From the NCBI GenBank assembly GCA_021613535.1, contig CP075492.1, positions 9,362,001 to 9,426,000 of the forward strand: DNA of 64,000 nucleotides. Reading direction: 5' to 3'. The notes beneath the pieces were generated by a model. It did no database searches. It was not told the origin of the DNA and saw nothing but the letters and a program-made list of their open reading frames with translations. The first letter of the stretch is position 1. Each line of letters starts with the position of its first letter. Both the position numbers and the translations under genes were made by a program. Below, piece by piece: positions 35,366-48,261 of this stretch. This DNA comes from Adineta vaga. Taxonomy: Eukaryota; Rotifera.

Positions 35366-36443
35366 TTATGCAATTGATTCATAAGTTTGTTGTTTTATTG
35401 TTGTTCGATGAATATTATTCTTTGTAATTGTAGCATTTATTGGATATATTTGTGTATGACGTTGTCGATGGCCGTATTTAACTAAAGATATTACTTGTTT
35501 TCGAAATGTACGTGAAACTAATGTGTTTGAATAGAATGACATTGTTATTAAATAGATTAATAATTCTGTTAAAGTTTTACAAAATGATTCGATTGCTTTT
35601 CGATCCGATGATTTATTTGTTATTGTTTTTGTCATTGTATCATAGATATTGAATGACATAAATGGAATAGTTGAGATAAGAAAAATAATAATCTGTATCA
35701 TCAACATAATTAATACTTGTCGTTCCTGTATCTGATTTCGTTGATTAGTTGAAATGACAATTCGACGATTTTGTTGATCGCGAAAATTCTTCCATATAAT
35801 TAGACTTGACATCGATACGATGAGAAATGGTAATACTCCACCGAGAAGAATTGTATAAAATCGATGATACATTGACACTGTTTCATCGCTAATTGAACAT
35901 GCAATATTACCAGGTGGTTGAATATTATTATAAATTAATGTATGAATTGGTAAAATTAGCCAAATAAAAATAATGAGAAGAACAATTCGGCGTGCAAATA
36001 TCAAAGATGAAAATCGACGAATGAAAACATTGGTTGAACATGAACTACAACGATCTAGACAAGCCATAACTAATAACCATCGACATGACATTGCACTTGT
36101 TTGATTTAAATATGATCTTGCTTTACAAAAACTTACAATTGTTGTGAAAGGATTTGGTGAATTATATAAAGCATATAATTGAGGAATTATACCAATAGGT
36201 AGAAGTATCAATGCACAAATGGATGATACCAGAAAATCTAGATGATAGTTAAGGATTCATTGGTTGATTTTCAATAAAAAAAATGAACTTACAAATACAA
36301 CATGAATTGGATCGTAATCGACGCATTGAAAAAAGTAAAATATTCATAAAAGAACCAACCATACCCAAAACGAAAAAAGTGGAATGACAATATTGTACCA
36401 TAAATTTTTGAGCAAGAGCTAAGGAATTTGCAAGTGAAGACAT
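35366..36443 (-). CDS. Rhodopsin-family G-protein-coupled receptor, orphan
   Basis: Exons 36443-36293 and 36237-35366 give 340 aa. Seven hydrophobic segments are visible. TM1 contains GMVGSFMNILLF with the conserved Asn. A Cys before TM3 (SFCKARSYL) can pair with the ECL2 Cys (IACSIS). The TM3 end reads ACLDRCSS, so the canonical D/E-R-Y is changed to D-R-C. TM7 lacks a standard NPxxY (SFYSNTLV). The loop between TM5 and TM6 is polar and Arg-rich (RRIVISTNQRNQIQERQ). Such divergent peptide-receptor-like GPCRs are numerous in rotifers. No ligand can be inferred. The gene is convergent with the FG-GAP gene. Confidence 0.88.
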
Positions 36444-39400
36444 CTTACGTCTTGTTGCTGTTGTAGAAATTCTTCGATATAATGAAAATTAAAACAGTAG
36501 TTTCACAAGTCAGATTTGTTTTCTAGATGAAGGTGAAAAATGACTGCAATTAACTAATCATTTACAGATATTCTGTCTATTCCTTATCATATTTCAAAAA
36601 CAGTATTATAATGATAAAGAAGTTACAATGAAATCAGCATTTATCAGAACAAAATAAAAAGACCTTCATTAATAACTCTTGTATTATCAAAGAATAATTT
36701 ATTAAAAATGACATGAAAGAATTTCAACTCAGAGATATAATTAAAATCTACTCAAATGTATGTCACAACTTTGATATCTGTAGTCATACATTATTCAAAT
36801 ATTGGATTAAATTTAAATAATTATTTATTCAATTAGAGTCATATGAGTTTAAAAACACTGAAAGAAACAGATCAGAATCTATATCATCATTTTTCTTCCG
36901 GCACACAGGTTCATTGATGAAATCTCACTGAAGTAAACTGAGATGTACCTTCGTACAGATCATTTTTTTCTTCTTTCAAAATTTGTAAACATGAAGAAAT
37001 TGCAGCATTATGGAAATATCTAGTAATATGTTCATAGATGATTAGAGTATGTAGTACTCATTGCATGTTATATAGATATTTATTAAAGATTTAATCTAGC
37101 CTGTAGTAAGTACGATTTTTTTTTCGAGGTAAATATAAATTCTTTTCTTTTTTTTCAATTGTAAAGATCATTTAAAATAAGTTAAAATATTAACCTACTA
37201 TTTATAATTCTTTTGATGTAGTTTTTTTTTAGAAGAACTGTTAAAATATTAAATATATCATTAGAACATTTAAGTTTCGACAATATATGTAGAGTACAAA
37301 AGCTCAATGAATACTTTCGAAACAAAGAAATAGTATATGTCCTTTCTTTTTCAAAATATCGACTTTCGGTTCTTTTCTCTATGTCATGATTCTAAAGCTG
37401 TATATTTATGTCATTATTTGCTGCTCGATAATCTATTATTTTTCGTGCGTGTTGTAAACGATTAAACTGATTAGCCTATAAGTCGAAATCTTACATTTAC
37501 AACGAAAACATAATATCTATTTGGACGATTTCAGATATTCATTTCTTATCATAGGTATGTTTTTCTTCTATCTACGAGCAGCATCGATCTTAATGAGTGA
37601 AATTCAAGGGTATTATGAGTATAAAATTAATTACTAATGACTTTTAATTATCTTCTTACATGCACAGAATACTTCCTCTCCATAGTCTAAGTGTTTATGA
37701 CAAAATGAACTGACGAAGAAGATGATGATCCACAATTAGATATTTTAGTAATTGTTTCTTTTTATTGAATTTAGGAAGAAATATTAGTCTTTTGATAAAT
37801 GAATTATTGAAAATATCAATCAATTAATAAAATTAAGTGTATTCTCTTTGTTGAATTCCTACTATATTTAGTAAATATTTAACTAATGCAAAACTTTACT
37901 ATTTTGAAGTATTTCTCGTGTCTAAATTCATCCTGATACACCCCCTTAGTCTGATAAAAAACAAGAATAAATCTAAGTGATACATAAAATATTTATACAC
38001 ATCACTTCTTTTTTTGCTAAAAACAATGATCTATATATATATATAGATACGTGTTTTAATGAACAAATTATCAATACTTTATCTGGTTCGTTACTTACAA
38101 TAGAATTTTTCTTTTCTTTTCCATTCCTATATATTGATGACGTTAGTGGAAAAGTATCGATGTATTAATCGAGAATTGATATTTATCATCTATATAATTG
38201 ATTTTATTTATAGAATACTAGAAAAACTACATATTGTATTCGTTAATAGCATGTGTTATATTACAAAAACGAGAATCAGCTCGTGCTTTCATTTTTTGGT
38301 TTTTTTTTATTCTCATAAAAAGGAAAACCAAAAGAATTATATTCTTCATAATATTTCAAGATATAAATAAATAGAAAGATATATATATTTATTTCGAGTG
38401 CTATCATAATCCAGGCTGGCGTAACACGCTAACATTAGAAACAGTTCGTGGTTCAATGCACAAAATCATTACATATATAAAAATAGGCAACTATTTCCGT
38501 TTTTTTTCTCTCTCTCTCTCCCTCGCTATCTCTTGTGCACTTATTATTTCTTTTCCTTTCCTGATACTTGACTAGAAAAAGCACGATGCCGCTAAAGATT
38601 GTGCATGATAGTAACGAACTAACACTACTTGATCATGCTTCATCAGGTAAAATGAAAAAAATGCTGATGCATTTTTGATGAAATGCAAACATCAATTTTC
38701 CAGCAATTAGTCTGTCATGTTGAGAAAGTAAAGTTTACTAGAATGTAGTATTTAAGCAAGTTATAGTCTACTAATGATGCAAGACAACACTGTCTGCGGG
38801 GGAAGAATCGATACTCGTTTTCTTGTTCTTTAGGAAAAAACGGCTTTCTCTATGTCGCACTATTTAGGATTCTTTTTTTTTTATCGTCGTCGTTCTCGAT
38901 TGTTTTGTATCGTTGTATGCAGGAGGCATTGTGTTGTTTTGATACCAACGAGAACGTTAACGCGCGCGCGCGCTCTCGCTCGCACACAGCTCGCTGTTGC
39001 TCTTCTTCTTTTTTTTCTATGTCTCTTGATTTTTTTTTCGCACAAGAAGAAAAAGAAGTAGAGGAAGAAGCAGTGCGACATACCAGTCGTCAATAGCAAG
39101 AAAATAAGACGACAAAAGTATAGAGTTAGAAAGATTTCGGATGCATTGAGATTGTTGATACATAATGTTCGGAAGACATCGCTTTTATTTGATTCAATAG
39201 TCATCGATTACCCTAATACAATTGTCAAGTTTAGTCAAGCGGTAAGTCATAATGAAGTCGAGGTACATGTATTCTCCTTCTCTGTATGACGAATCTTTCG
39301 GAAAAAAATACAAGAATTTGTTCCCGCATATATCTCGATTGTTTTTGTTTTGTCTGTGAAAGAATATGAAATTATTTTCTTTCGATAACTGGCATATCCA

Positions 39401-40115
39401 ATTATATATATCTGACTTTGGTTTATTTTCTTAAGTAAGCACTTTTATACCATTACTTGAATTAGATAGAAATAACATGTATCTATCTATAAATAATCTA
39501 ACTTGTTGTTTTCTTGTACTTGTAAATATATGCTGTATTTATTTGATGGTAGCAAATTGTTGTATAGTTATAGAGAGAAAATTATAATGTTTAAAATTCA
39601 ACTGTGATGAATCTGTAATTTTCTCGATGTCATACTCGCCTTTTTTTAGATTTTCTTGCCTGCTAAATTATATATTGTAACATGAGATCAAGAATTTTCT
39701 GCTAAAGCATAATGATGAGGTGCATTTATGCATGGACGAACAGATATACGAATGACTTATTGTAACCTTTTTCTTTTGAGAAATGTTGTTCTTCATTATT
39801 ACAATTGAGATTCTATTGATAGATCGAATCAGTTCTTCTTTATTTGTATAGATAATAAGAGAAGAAAAACATGAAAATATTCTATCAAATAGTAGACTTA
39901 CATTTACGACCCGGAAAACTATATCTGATACAGCTAGAGGCATCGAAGCTTAAGATATCTTTTGTTCCGACTTTGTTTCTTCTATTTATAGATTTGAATA
40001 TTGAAACATTTTCGAGAAAACATACGATTATGCTTAGTTATTTATATCGATAGAATACGAACGAATAAATATTATCGATGGATTAGAATTTTAAACAAGA
40101 AATCGAATTGAAATA
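36444..40115. other. 3.7 kb gene-poor region upstream of the RGS gene
   Basis: No supported coding sequence on either strand; the frames here (for example around 37977-38370 and 38852-39204) are Phe/Ile/Arg low-complexity. The region contains a perfect (CG)6 run at 38961-38972 flanked by CTCGCTCGC, a CT-rich stretch near 38508-38530, and many T tracts. It probably carries the distal promoter and 5'-UTR exons of the RGS gene and the promoter of the minus-strand GPCR. I see no transposon termini. Confidence 0.5.
38961..38972. repeat. (CG)6 microsatellite with CTCG-rich flank
   Basis: Six CG dinucleotides in a row followed by CTCTCGCTCGCACAC, a local CpG-dense island about 40 bp long in otherwise AT-rich DNA. 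It could adopt Z-DNA. Whether it marks a promoter is not known. Confidence 0.7.
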
Positions 40116-40127
40116 ATGCGGCGATGA
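40116..40127 (+). other. Minimal uORF (M-R-R-stop) overlapping the RGS start codon
   Basis: ATGCGGCGATGA: the TGA of this three-codon frame overlaps the ATG at 40124 as ATGA. If ribosomes initiate upstream, the stop lies on the main start and would favour termination-reinitiation control. Confidence 0.45.
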
Positions 40128-42573
40128 ATGTCATCACGAAAAAAAGTCCAACAACAACAACTGCTGCAACATCAGGCACATCTTATCTCTCAATGATGAC
40201 ATCTAATGTTGTCAGTAACAATAATAACAATAATAACAATAATCCGATAAAACGTCGTGAAAGTTCAATCGGTGAAGATTCTGTAAGTAAAAAACTTTTT
40301 TTTTCTATTCTTATTCATTTCGTATAATGAAAGAAAGAGGAAAAAAACTGATTGATATGCTCAGGAGAATTTGAGTATAAACAAAAAAAGTCAAAAGTTA
40401 ATTTCCATCAAATGTGTTTCATTCTGATATAACATGCAACTATTGATTTGCGCTTCTTCGCTGAAAAATGAATATATACCCATCAGAATCCATGATAAAA
40501 AATCAATCATATTATGTGGCATAGAAGAAATATTGACTATACTATATTATAAGATCAAACTACTCAAATGATTTGATTGTTTATTTTTTTCCATCTACTT
40601 ACTAAATCATTTATTTCGATTGAATGAACAGCAGTAGCACTTCTATCTATGAATCAAGGATGTGCGTCACTTCTTCCGGATTTACTGTTATTCTCTATAA
40701 ATTTATATGCATGGAAACAACACGACAAGAAGATTAAATCACGCGCATCCGTTGAAATAGTTTGACTTTTTTGATTTCTTTAAATCGATCAACAATTCAT
40801 ATGCAATTCATTTCAGTTTTCATGTAGGTGTTAGGTTGTTTTTTTTTCTCTGCATTCTTGGAAAAGATCAGTAGCTTTAGTTTGTTCTGTTATTTTTGTA
40901 AAATACGAAGGCTATACATGTATACAGATGACGTCGTGTCTCGGAGTTTTTTCTCTCTCTCTCTATCCATTCATTATTGATGATGGGGAGATAGATGGAT
41001 AGAAAAGAAAGCGCCTGTGTCATTGCCTATCTTACGACATTACAGGCACTGACAACAACAATAAATGTCACATCATATTGAATAAGGTATCGATCGAATA
41101 GATGGAAAAAAAACGATTCATTCTTGTATATAGTTTTCAATAATGGAGAATTTAAACAGCTGTGTCTACTCTATTAAACGATTGTAACGATGCATTCGAT
41201 GACATCATATGAAAAAAAAAGAATATACTGTTTTTCTTTTCACTTTTAAAAACAAAAGAGAATTAATAAAGTACTTTACAAGTTCATCGTTTCGTTTAAT
41301 GATAATTTACAGTGTATATATATATATATATATATATTTCTGAATTGTATGGTTACAATTAGTAATCATTAACATAGACATACGTCATTAACAATAATAG
41401 AATGAGAAGAAAATCAAAACGTTTTGAAAATATGTCTATCTATGATCATTATGAATAAAATGATGCTCATATCTCACGCATGTCTAAAGACGTATTTCCT
41501 CTTTTTCTCTTTTCTAAACTCATCCTGTTCTGATTATAAGCCTGTTATTAGCAAGACTGACGCCTACAGGTATATCTCTAATTTGTTTGATTCACATGAG
41601 AAATTGTGTATTTCGGTATGTCTGCTTGAAAGTTTATCATTAGATATTGTCTCTCCTTCAAAGCAAGGTCTAAGTATTTCATACATATAGATAATATATA
41701 TATGAATATCATTACAGACACATATATATTATATATATATTGTGATCGATAATGACAACAATATGTATGTATATAAAAGAATAACCTATTTCTATACAAC
41801 TGATAATTTATATAGAAGGAAAAAGACTATCATTCACCCACATATGATGAACCAGATGTGATTGTTGAGTCATGCAATCGAATAAAATACTATAATTTAT
41901 TGATTTCTTTTGAAACATAGTAGAATATTTACGCGTGGGTTATTTACCAGTTGTCGACCTTAATATATATTTTATCAGAATAAATCAATCATATGAACAT
42001 AGTTTTTCTTTTATTTTCTTCTGTCAATCAGTAAAAGTATGGTTTTTCTTTTCTTTTTTACTTTTCCTATTGAGCAGATGAACTTCTCTTCTTCTTCTTC
42101 TTCTTCTTCGTTGCCGTTTTACGTCATTTGTTCAATAACATGTAATGATTTCTTACTGACGTCACTAGTACAATTCTTGCTAACGGAAGAAACGAAAGAC
42201 CTTGTTCGCTCGCCTTAGCGTGTACGCGAGTGCAAGCAAAATGCGATGATTTCTCTCTATTGATGGGCTTACATGTGACGTCGATTGTCCGTCGTGCGGT
42301 CGATGATGACGTCGTCATCGGCAGTAAGCTAGGAGAATGAGCATATAAAAGAAGATATATACATGCGCGTATAGGCTACATTCGCCTATTGAAGCAAGAG
42401 ATAGTTTCTTTAGCCAATAATCATCTTTGGAAAAAAAGAAAGAAGAACAGAGCTATGACGTCAAACTGATGTATTCGTTGTCCTATCTAATATAATCGTA
42501 TCTTCATTTGAGACAAAGTGCCTGTGTGCGATATACACGGGTATATCTCATTGAGATCTATCTATCTTTGCAA

Positions 42574-42605
<32 letters not shown>

Positions 42606-45407
42606 TATCTACTATACTAAAGTCAAATTTTTATAAATGTTCTCTCTTCTTTCTTTTTAAGGGCGTTCAAATCGATCACGATAGTGCAGGAAAAACACTT
42701 CGTTCATCAGTAACTAGTTCAATAACTGTTGTTCCTTCATTATTATCATCATCACCGTCATCAATTTCTAATAAAACAATCAGTACAACGACGGCACCAA
42801 GTCTACGAACTGGATCAATTTCTACTACAATGGTCGCATCATCGACACTGGTTCCTCCAAATATTGATACTAAATCATCTTCAGCGTCATCCTCACCCTC
42901 ATCACCATTATTAACACTTCAAACTCGTAAAGACTCGAATGTATCAAGTTCTGGTGCTTTTTCTGAACCATCACGTTCGTTTGGTCAAGACGAAAATTCT
43001 TCCGATTCATTATTTAGTCCAACATCAGCAACATCAACACATTTAGTAGTTAAATGTAATGTAAATCCATCTACAACAACGTTAACACATCCAGTTACTT
43101 TAACACCACGTGTAAAAGTGACTGTACAACAACCATCGATTACTAGTCGACCATCACGTTTTGATTCTTCACCGGAAAATATCACACCATCATCATCACA
43201 TTTAAAAACTCCGACATCAAATGCATTACCGATTATGACGACAAGTACGACATCAAGTGCGCCGGAATTTTCCTTAAGTGGTGCATCAAGTATTGATGAT
43301 TCTGATGAATTAGCATTATATGATCAATATTTATCTTCACATGGAAGACAATCAAATCCTTCACCTGAACTTCGAAAGAAAAATTTTGATGATTGGATTA
43401 AATTCGAACAAAGATATTTACCACGTAGTAAAAGTGAAATCAATACTGGACCAACAGAACAATCTTCTCAACACATCCTAACTAGTCAAATAAAACCAGT
43501 AAGTTGAAACTAATCGGATATTCATAGAAGAAAACATAATAGACAAAAGAATGCTTTAATAAGTAATCTTTTAACAAGGAAATTGTTTCATAGCTAGACT
43601 GAAAAATGATGTGACATTTTTTGCCTTTCTGACAATCAATAAGAAGAAAAAAAAACAGAGAAAAGAACGACGAAATTATTGGAAGGATAATAATCATTAT
43701 AAACTATTGCGACGTTTTTGTATATTGATTTTGCACAGACATCGTTTTTCTCGTCCATACACTTCTCTTATTTTATATTTACAAAACGTATCAATCGATT
43801 ACATGTGTTAACTTCCTTGGAGACTTCTTTTGCTTTCGTACCGAGTTTTCATCTAATCGCGCACCCCCTATAACTTTTTAATTCGCTTCGCAGGAAGAAC
43901 GAGAGAGAGAGAGGGAGAGTGTGTATGTGTAGTATATATCGTGTAGTATGCCATTTGTTATGTTTTTTTACATGCAAACACGAATAGACCGACAGTCTTC
44001 TGCATTCTAGTAATATTTCTTTTCTTTTTTTTTCTTCTTTTGCCTCGTCGTCATCGCCATTTCATATTCACATACAGCTACACATACATCATACAAATGA
44101 TCAGTAGTTGAGAGTTGACTAATAGACAATTGTCGTCGCAGGTCGACGTTTTCAGTAGTTGTATGTTTATTCTTCTTATTATCTCACATCGTGTGCTGGA
44201 AACACACTTGATCTTTGAAAAAATGTCATCATTATTTCGATTTTATCGAACACGTTCAGCAACAACTATCAATCAATTAAAACCTGTGAAAACGACACGT
44301 TCACGTAGTCCAGATGATCTCTTACATTTAGAAAAGGTAATTGCACACGACAAAGTTATGTATATATATATATATATGGATAAAATTCATAGTTGATTAA
44401 CATTTTCCCTTCTTTACGTTTTTCTTTTCTTGCACTTTCTTTTAATAAATATAAAATTCAGGTGAAACTATAAGTAATTAGAGACCTTTCATGCTTGAAG
44501 TAATTTGAAAGTGTCGATATTGATATTTCCGTTTAGATTGAAAGAAAGTCTTAATTGCCTTTTTTTTTCTTTCACCATATCAAATAATTTTATGTTTAGG
44601 AACCAACATCATACGTTAGTGAAGACGACGATTCAAATAGTCGAATATCTGCTTCAAGTAATTCATCAGATATGTCAAAAAAGAAAAAGTCGAAAGCAGC
44701 AACGATGTAAGTTCTTTTCTTTTCTTTTCTTTTCATAATCATTCATTTAACAATCAATGTTTTCTTTCATCTATAGAGCAAAAGATTTTAAATCTCGTGC
44801 AGCAAATTTAATTCGACGTCGTACAACTGAAGCTACTCTATCAGAAAAAAGTCTTATTCCATCACGTGAAGATGTACAATCATGGGAACAATCTTTTGAT
44901 GCTCTTTTACGACATCGATGTAAGAGAAAATATAATCATTTTAATCAGTTTTGTAAATGTTTGCTTCTAGATGGACAAGCTTTATTTCGTGCCTTTTTAC
45001 GAACTGAATTTAGTGAAGAAAATCTCGAATTTTGGCTTGCATGTGATGAATTTCGTTCATGTAAAGAACCAAAAAGATCGGGAAAAGCCAAGAAAATCTA
45101 TATGGATTTTATTGCTATTGGTGCCCCGAAGCAGGTAAAATCGATCTTCTCATTTCGTTTTTCTTATTAATTCTCGTGACTTTCTTAGGTGAATCTTGAT
45201 ACTGAAACACGTATGTCAACTATAGCTAATATTGATAATCCACCAATAGATACATTTGATCGAGCTCAAAGACGCATTCAAGGTTTAATGGAAAAAGATT
45301 CCTATCAACGTTTTCTCAAATCCGAATTATATATTAATCTACTACGTCGCACAACATATCCAGTTCAACGACGAACGACAACGGAAATCTCTTCAAAATC
45401 ATCTTGA
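40124..45407 (+). CDS. RGS-domain protein (regulator of G-protein signalling)
   Basis: Model: exons 40124-40282, 42662-43498, 44142-44336, 44600-44706, 44777-44919, 44971-45134 and 45189-45407, phases agreeing, 607 aa. The first two exons encode a Ser/Thr/Pro-rich disordered region with an Asn run. The RGS domain spans the last about 150 residues: REDVQSWEQSFDALLRH, YGQALFRAFLRTEFSEENLE, FWLACDEFRSCKEP, KAKKIYMDFIAIGAPKQVNLD, AQRRIQGLMEKDSYQRFLKS. It is most like R4/RGS3-type domains, which accelerate GTP hydrolysis on Gi/Gq alpha subunits. The exon-3 start is uncertain: an ATG at 44223 (MSSLFRFYRTRS) could begin a 248-aa short isoform, and the 27 residues before it may be non-coding. The 2.4 kb first intron holds a putative second promoter. 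Confidence 0.82.
41315..41337. repeat. (TA)n microsatellite in RGS intron 1
   Basis: About 11 TA units in the first intron of the RGS gene. It is one of several TA/TG tracts in this intron (another TA/TG tract is at about 42576-42604). Confidence 0.8.
42119..42463 (+). promoter_or_regulatory. CRE cluster with TATA box inside RGS intron 1
   Basis: Five ACGTC-core sites lie within 345 bp: TTACGTCA (42119), a perfect palindromic TGACGTCA (42157), TGACGTCG (42276), TGACGTCG (42307) and a second perfect TGACGTCA (42456). TATAAAA is at 42344-42350. CRE sites bind CREB/ATF bZIP factors. The arrangement looks like an internal cAMP-responsive promoter for RGS exon 2 or for the MSSLFRF short isoform. 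Transcription from it is inferred. Confidence 0.5.
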
Positions 45408-47610
45408 TGAATGACATATACATATATGTATATACTATATATATATTCACCTGCTAGTTCAGGATGTTTTTCTTCCATCCTTCTATATTCATCTGACACT
45501 GGTTGTCAGGATTGGGAATTTACAAAGAAAAAGAAACAATCTAGACAATGTCTGACTGTATATCTAGTCAGAACTTGATGTGTGTGTGTGTGTGTGTGTG
45601 TGTGTTTCTTACGCAAAAAAGAAACAAAACATGCCTCGATGGTTATCTCGTTGTGCAAAAAAAACGGAACTTCTTTTTACTTGTGCGCGTGTATATGGGA
45701 ACAGAACACAGAGCGGAATGACAGAAAAAGTAAAAGCATACGATTAATTGATTAGCAAATAAGCACTATGAAAAAATGCTATACTTGAGATTTATATTAT
45801 ATGTAAAAACATGACATGGAGAGACGATCATTCGTTTAGTCAATAAATGAAAATATGAGTTTGATATTATATGAAAGAAAAACATTCTAATGATATTGAA
45901 CAGTAGGGAAATGTGGTAGAAAAACTTCATGACCTTGTTTTTGATAAAATTTTATTAATGAAAAAGACATCTGTCGTCCTTTTCACACTACCTGTAAACT
46001 GTCAAAACATAATTAATTCACGAGTTCTCGAGCCAATAAGCGTAAACAAAAGAGGAGTGAACAAAAAAACGCTTTGTGAATATTAATAAAACAACAGGAA
46101 CTTATTAGTACTTTCGATTTTAATTATAGAACATGAATATGTGATTTTTAATATGGGAGTTCAATGAATTCTATAAAGACTTTCAGTATATTCCTTCGAG
46201 TTTCTGACTAGCTCAATTAACAAATATTTATTCGTAAAAAGAATTGATCATTATTTCAATTAAACAATTTTTCGTCCATGAAGAACATTCATAGTCAATA
46301 ATCAAAATCATAATCATCAATTTGTCATTCGAAATAAAAGAAAATATTGATGAAAACATAACACAACTGTTCTATCACTATCTAAATGTTATTAATTTTA
46401 TTTAACAAAACAAAAAGTATTTCCTCAGAGAAAAAAAATATGATATAGTTGGAAGTCATTAATGTTCTTCATTCGGTTTTTTTATTGCTTTCGTAGAAAT
46501 AGTATTGTAATGTAATATGAGTTCTAGATATTATATTCGAAGAGAATTATTATCAAATAAGATCATAGATATCATATGCGAATGTCATTTTTAAATGATG
46601 AATACACTAAAAAATGATTATTTTCCATATTTGTACTTCATAAGTAAACATGTATTGAAAAATTATAAATAAAGTTCAAAGATTATTTAACTAATCTCAT
46701 TGATTATCATATAAATACAAAAGAGAACGACTATTTTTAGTAACGAAACGAAGAATAATTTGATAAAAGGATTGCGTAGGTGTTTTATAAATGTTCTACA
46801 TTCATACGTTTCGCATCATAATTATATACTGTCGATTCCAAAGAATGGGAAAAGGGTGTGGAGATGAAAGTGCACCTAAGGTGTTCTATTCACATCTCAT
46901 ATTCATTCATGCGAACGTCTACTCATATGATTGACAGGCATATTTTGATACCGAAATGATGCAATCCACAATATAATCGTAGAATATGGTTCTGAAGAAC
47001 ATATTTCAAAATTTCATAATCAGGGCGTTTTCGTCTTGGATTCTGTCAATCAAATAAATGTCCTTTTTCAAAGAGAAAATTCAAACTAGATAGTCATATG
47101 GCTTCTCAAGTGATTTATGAAAAAAAACATTATAATGAGAACAGAAGACGTGCTTGAAAGTAAAATTCAATTTCAACTTGCAAAAAACCGTGATTGCCTG
47201 TTTTCCTTATGCTTATTTTAAATATCCAATTACATTTCATTCAATACAAGTCAACGATGCTGTGTTTACTATGCGCTTGAGATTTTAAGTTTTCTTTATT
47301 AGAAATAAAAATTTGCTGCTTATCGAAAATAACAGTTCACTGAACTTTTTTTGACAATCGCAAATAAATAATAGAATAAATAAGCGATGAAGTGCTTCTT
47401 ACGGTACTAATGGAGATTCAGTTATTTTTATTATTTTTAATTCTTGTGAATACGTATATAAAGAGCACGAATTCTGCAATATTAGCAAAAAGCATCCTCT
47501 GACCTTTCTGATAATAACAGCAGGTATATGTACAGTATTCGATATTTCTTTTTCTATTGTGCTCGTTTCTTCTGAATAATTGTTTTGTAATTATTTATAG
47601 AATAGAAATC
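45408..47610. other. 2.2 kb intergenic region with (TG)13 tract
   Basis: No supported gene. A (TG)13 microsatellite occupies 45579-45605, about 170 bp after the RGS stop. The rest is AT-rich with no clear repeat structure. The promoter of the CAP gene should be at the right end; GTATATAAAGAG near 47453 is a plausible TATA element. Confidence 0.5.
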
Positions 47611-48222
47611 ATGCAAAATCTTGCATTCGTGTTATGTTTTGCATCGATATTTCTCTATCCGGTGATGGGTGTAATCAATCTGGCTAGTTTTCAACAAGAA
47701 GCACTGTTACAACATAACTATTATCGACAACAGTTGCATTGTACCGGCGGAATGATACTAAATGCATCACTGAATACAATTGCACAAAATTATGCTCAAT
47801 ATCTAGCTGCTAATAATATTTTTAATCACAGTCAAGTAGCTGGTATAGGAGAAAATCTCTATATGACATATTCATCAGGTGGTATAAATTATGTCAACGG
47901 TAATAAATACAATTCTTAGTCCATCAGATATTCTATATACTGTTTAGGTTCGGTACCTACTATTGCTTGGTACAATGAAATTTCTTTGTACAATTACAAC
48001 TCTCCTGGGTTTTCTGGATCAACTGGTCATTTTACTCAAGTTATTTGGTCGGATTCTGTACAATTAGGTGTTGGTGTTGCACTCACTGCCAACAATCTAT
48101 CAGCGTATGTTGTTGCTAATTATTATCCACCTGGAAATTATCAAGGTCAGTTTGCTGCTAAAGTACTACCATTATGTGCCTCAAGTACAACTGCTAGTTC
48201 AACGTCAAGCGCATCATCATCA

Positions 48223-48261
<39 letters not shown>

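Noticed and set aside
38400-38460. Possible tRNA-like B box (GTGGTTCAATGC)
   Set aside because: The flanking bases do not form a T-stem and no acceptor or anticodon stem can be drawn.
38852-39204. Overlapping frames on both strands with Arg-Ala repeats
   Set aside because: They arise from the (CG)6/CTCG stretch and T tracts; no homology, no splice support.
42518-42661. Apparent N-terminal extension of RGS exon 2 starting at GTG
   Set aside because: It begins with a non-ATG codon and runs through TA/TG microsatellites; the TTTTTAAG acceptor at 42661 and phase-0 match to exon 1 fit better.
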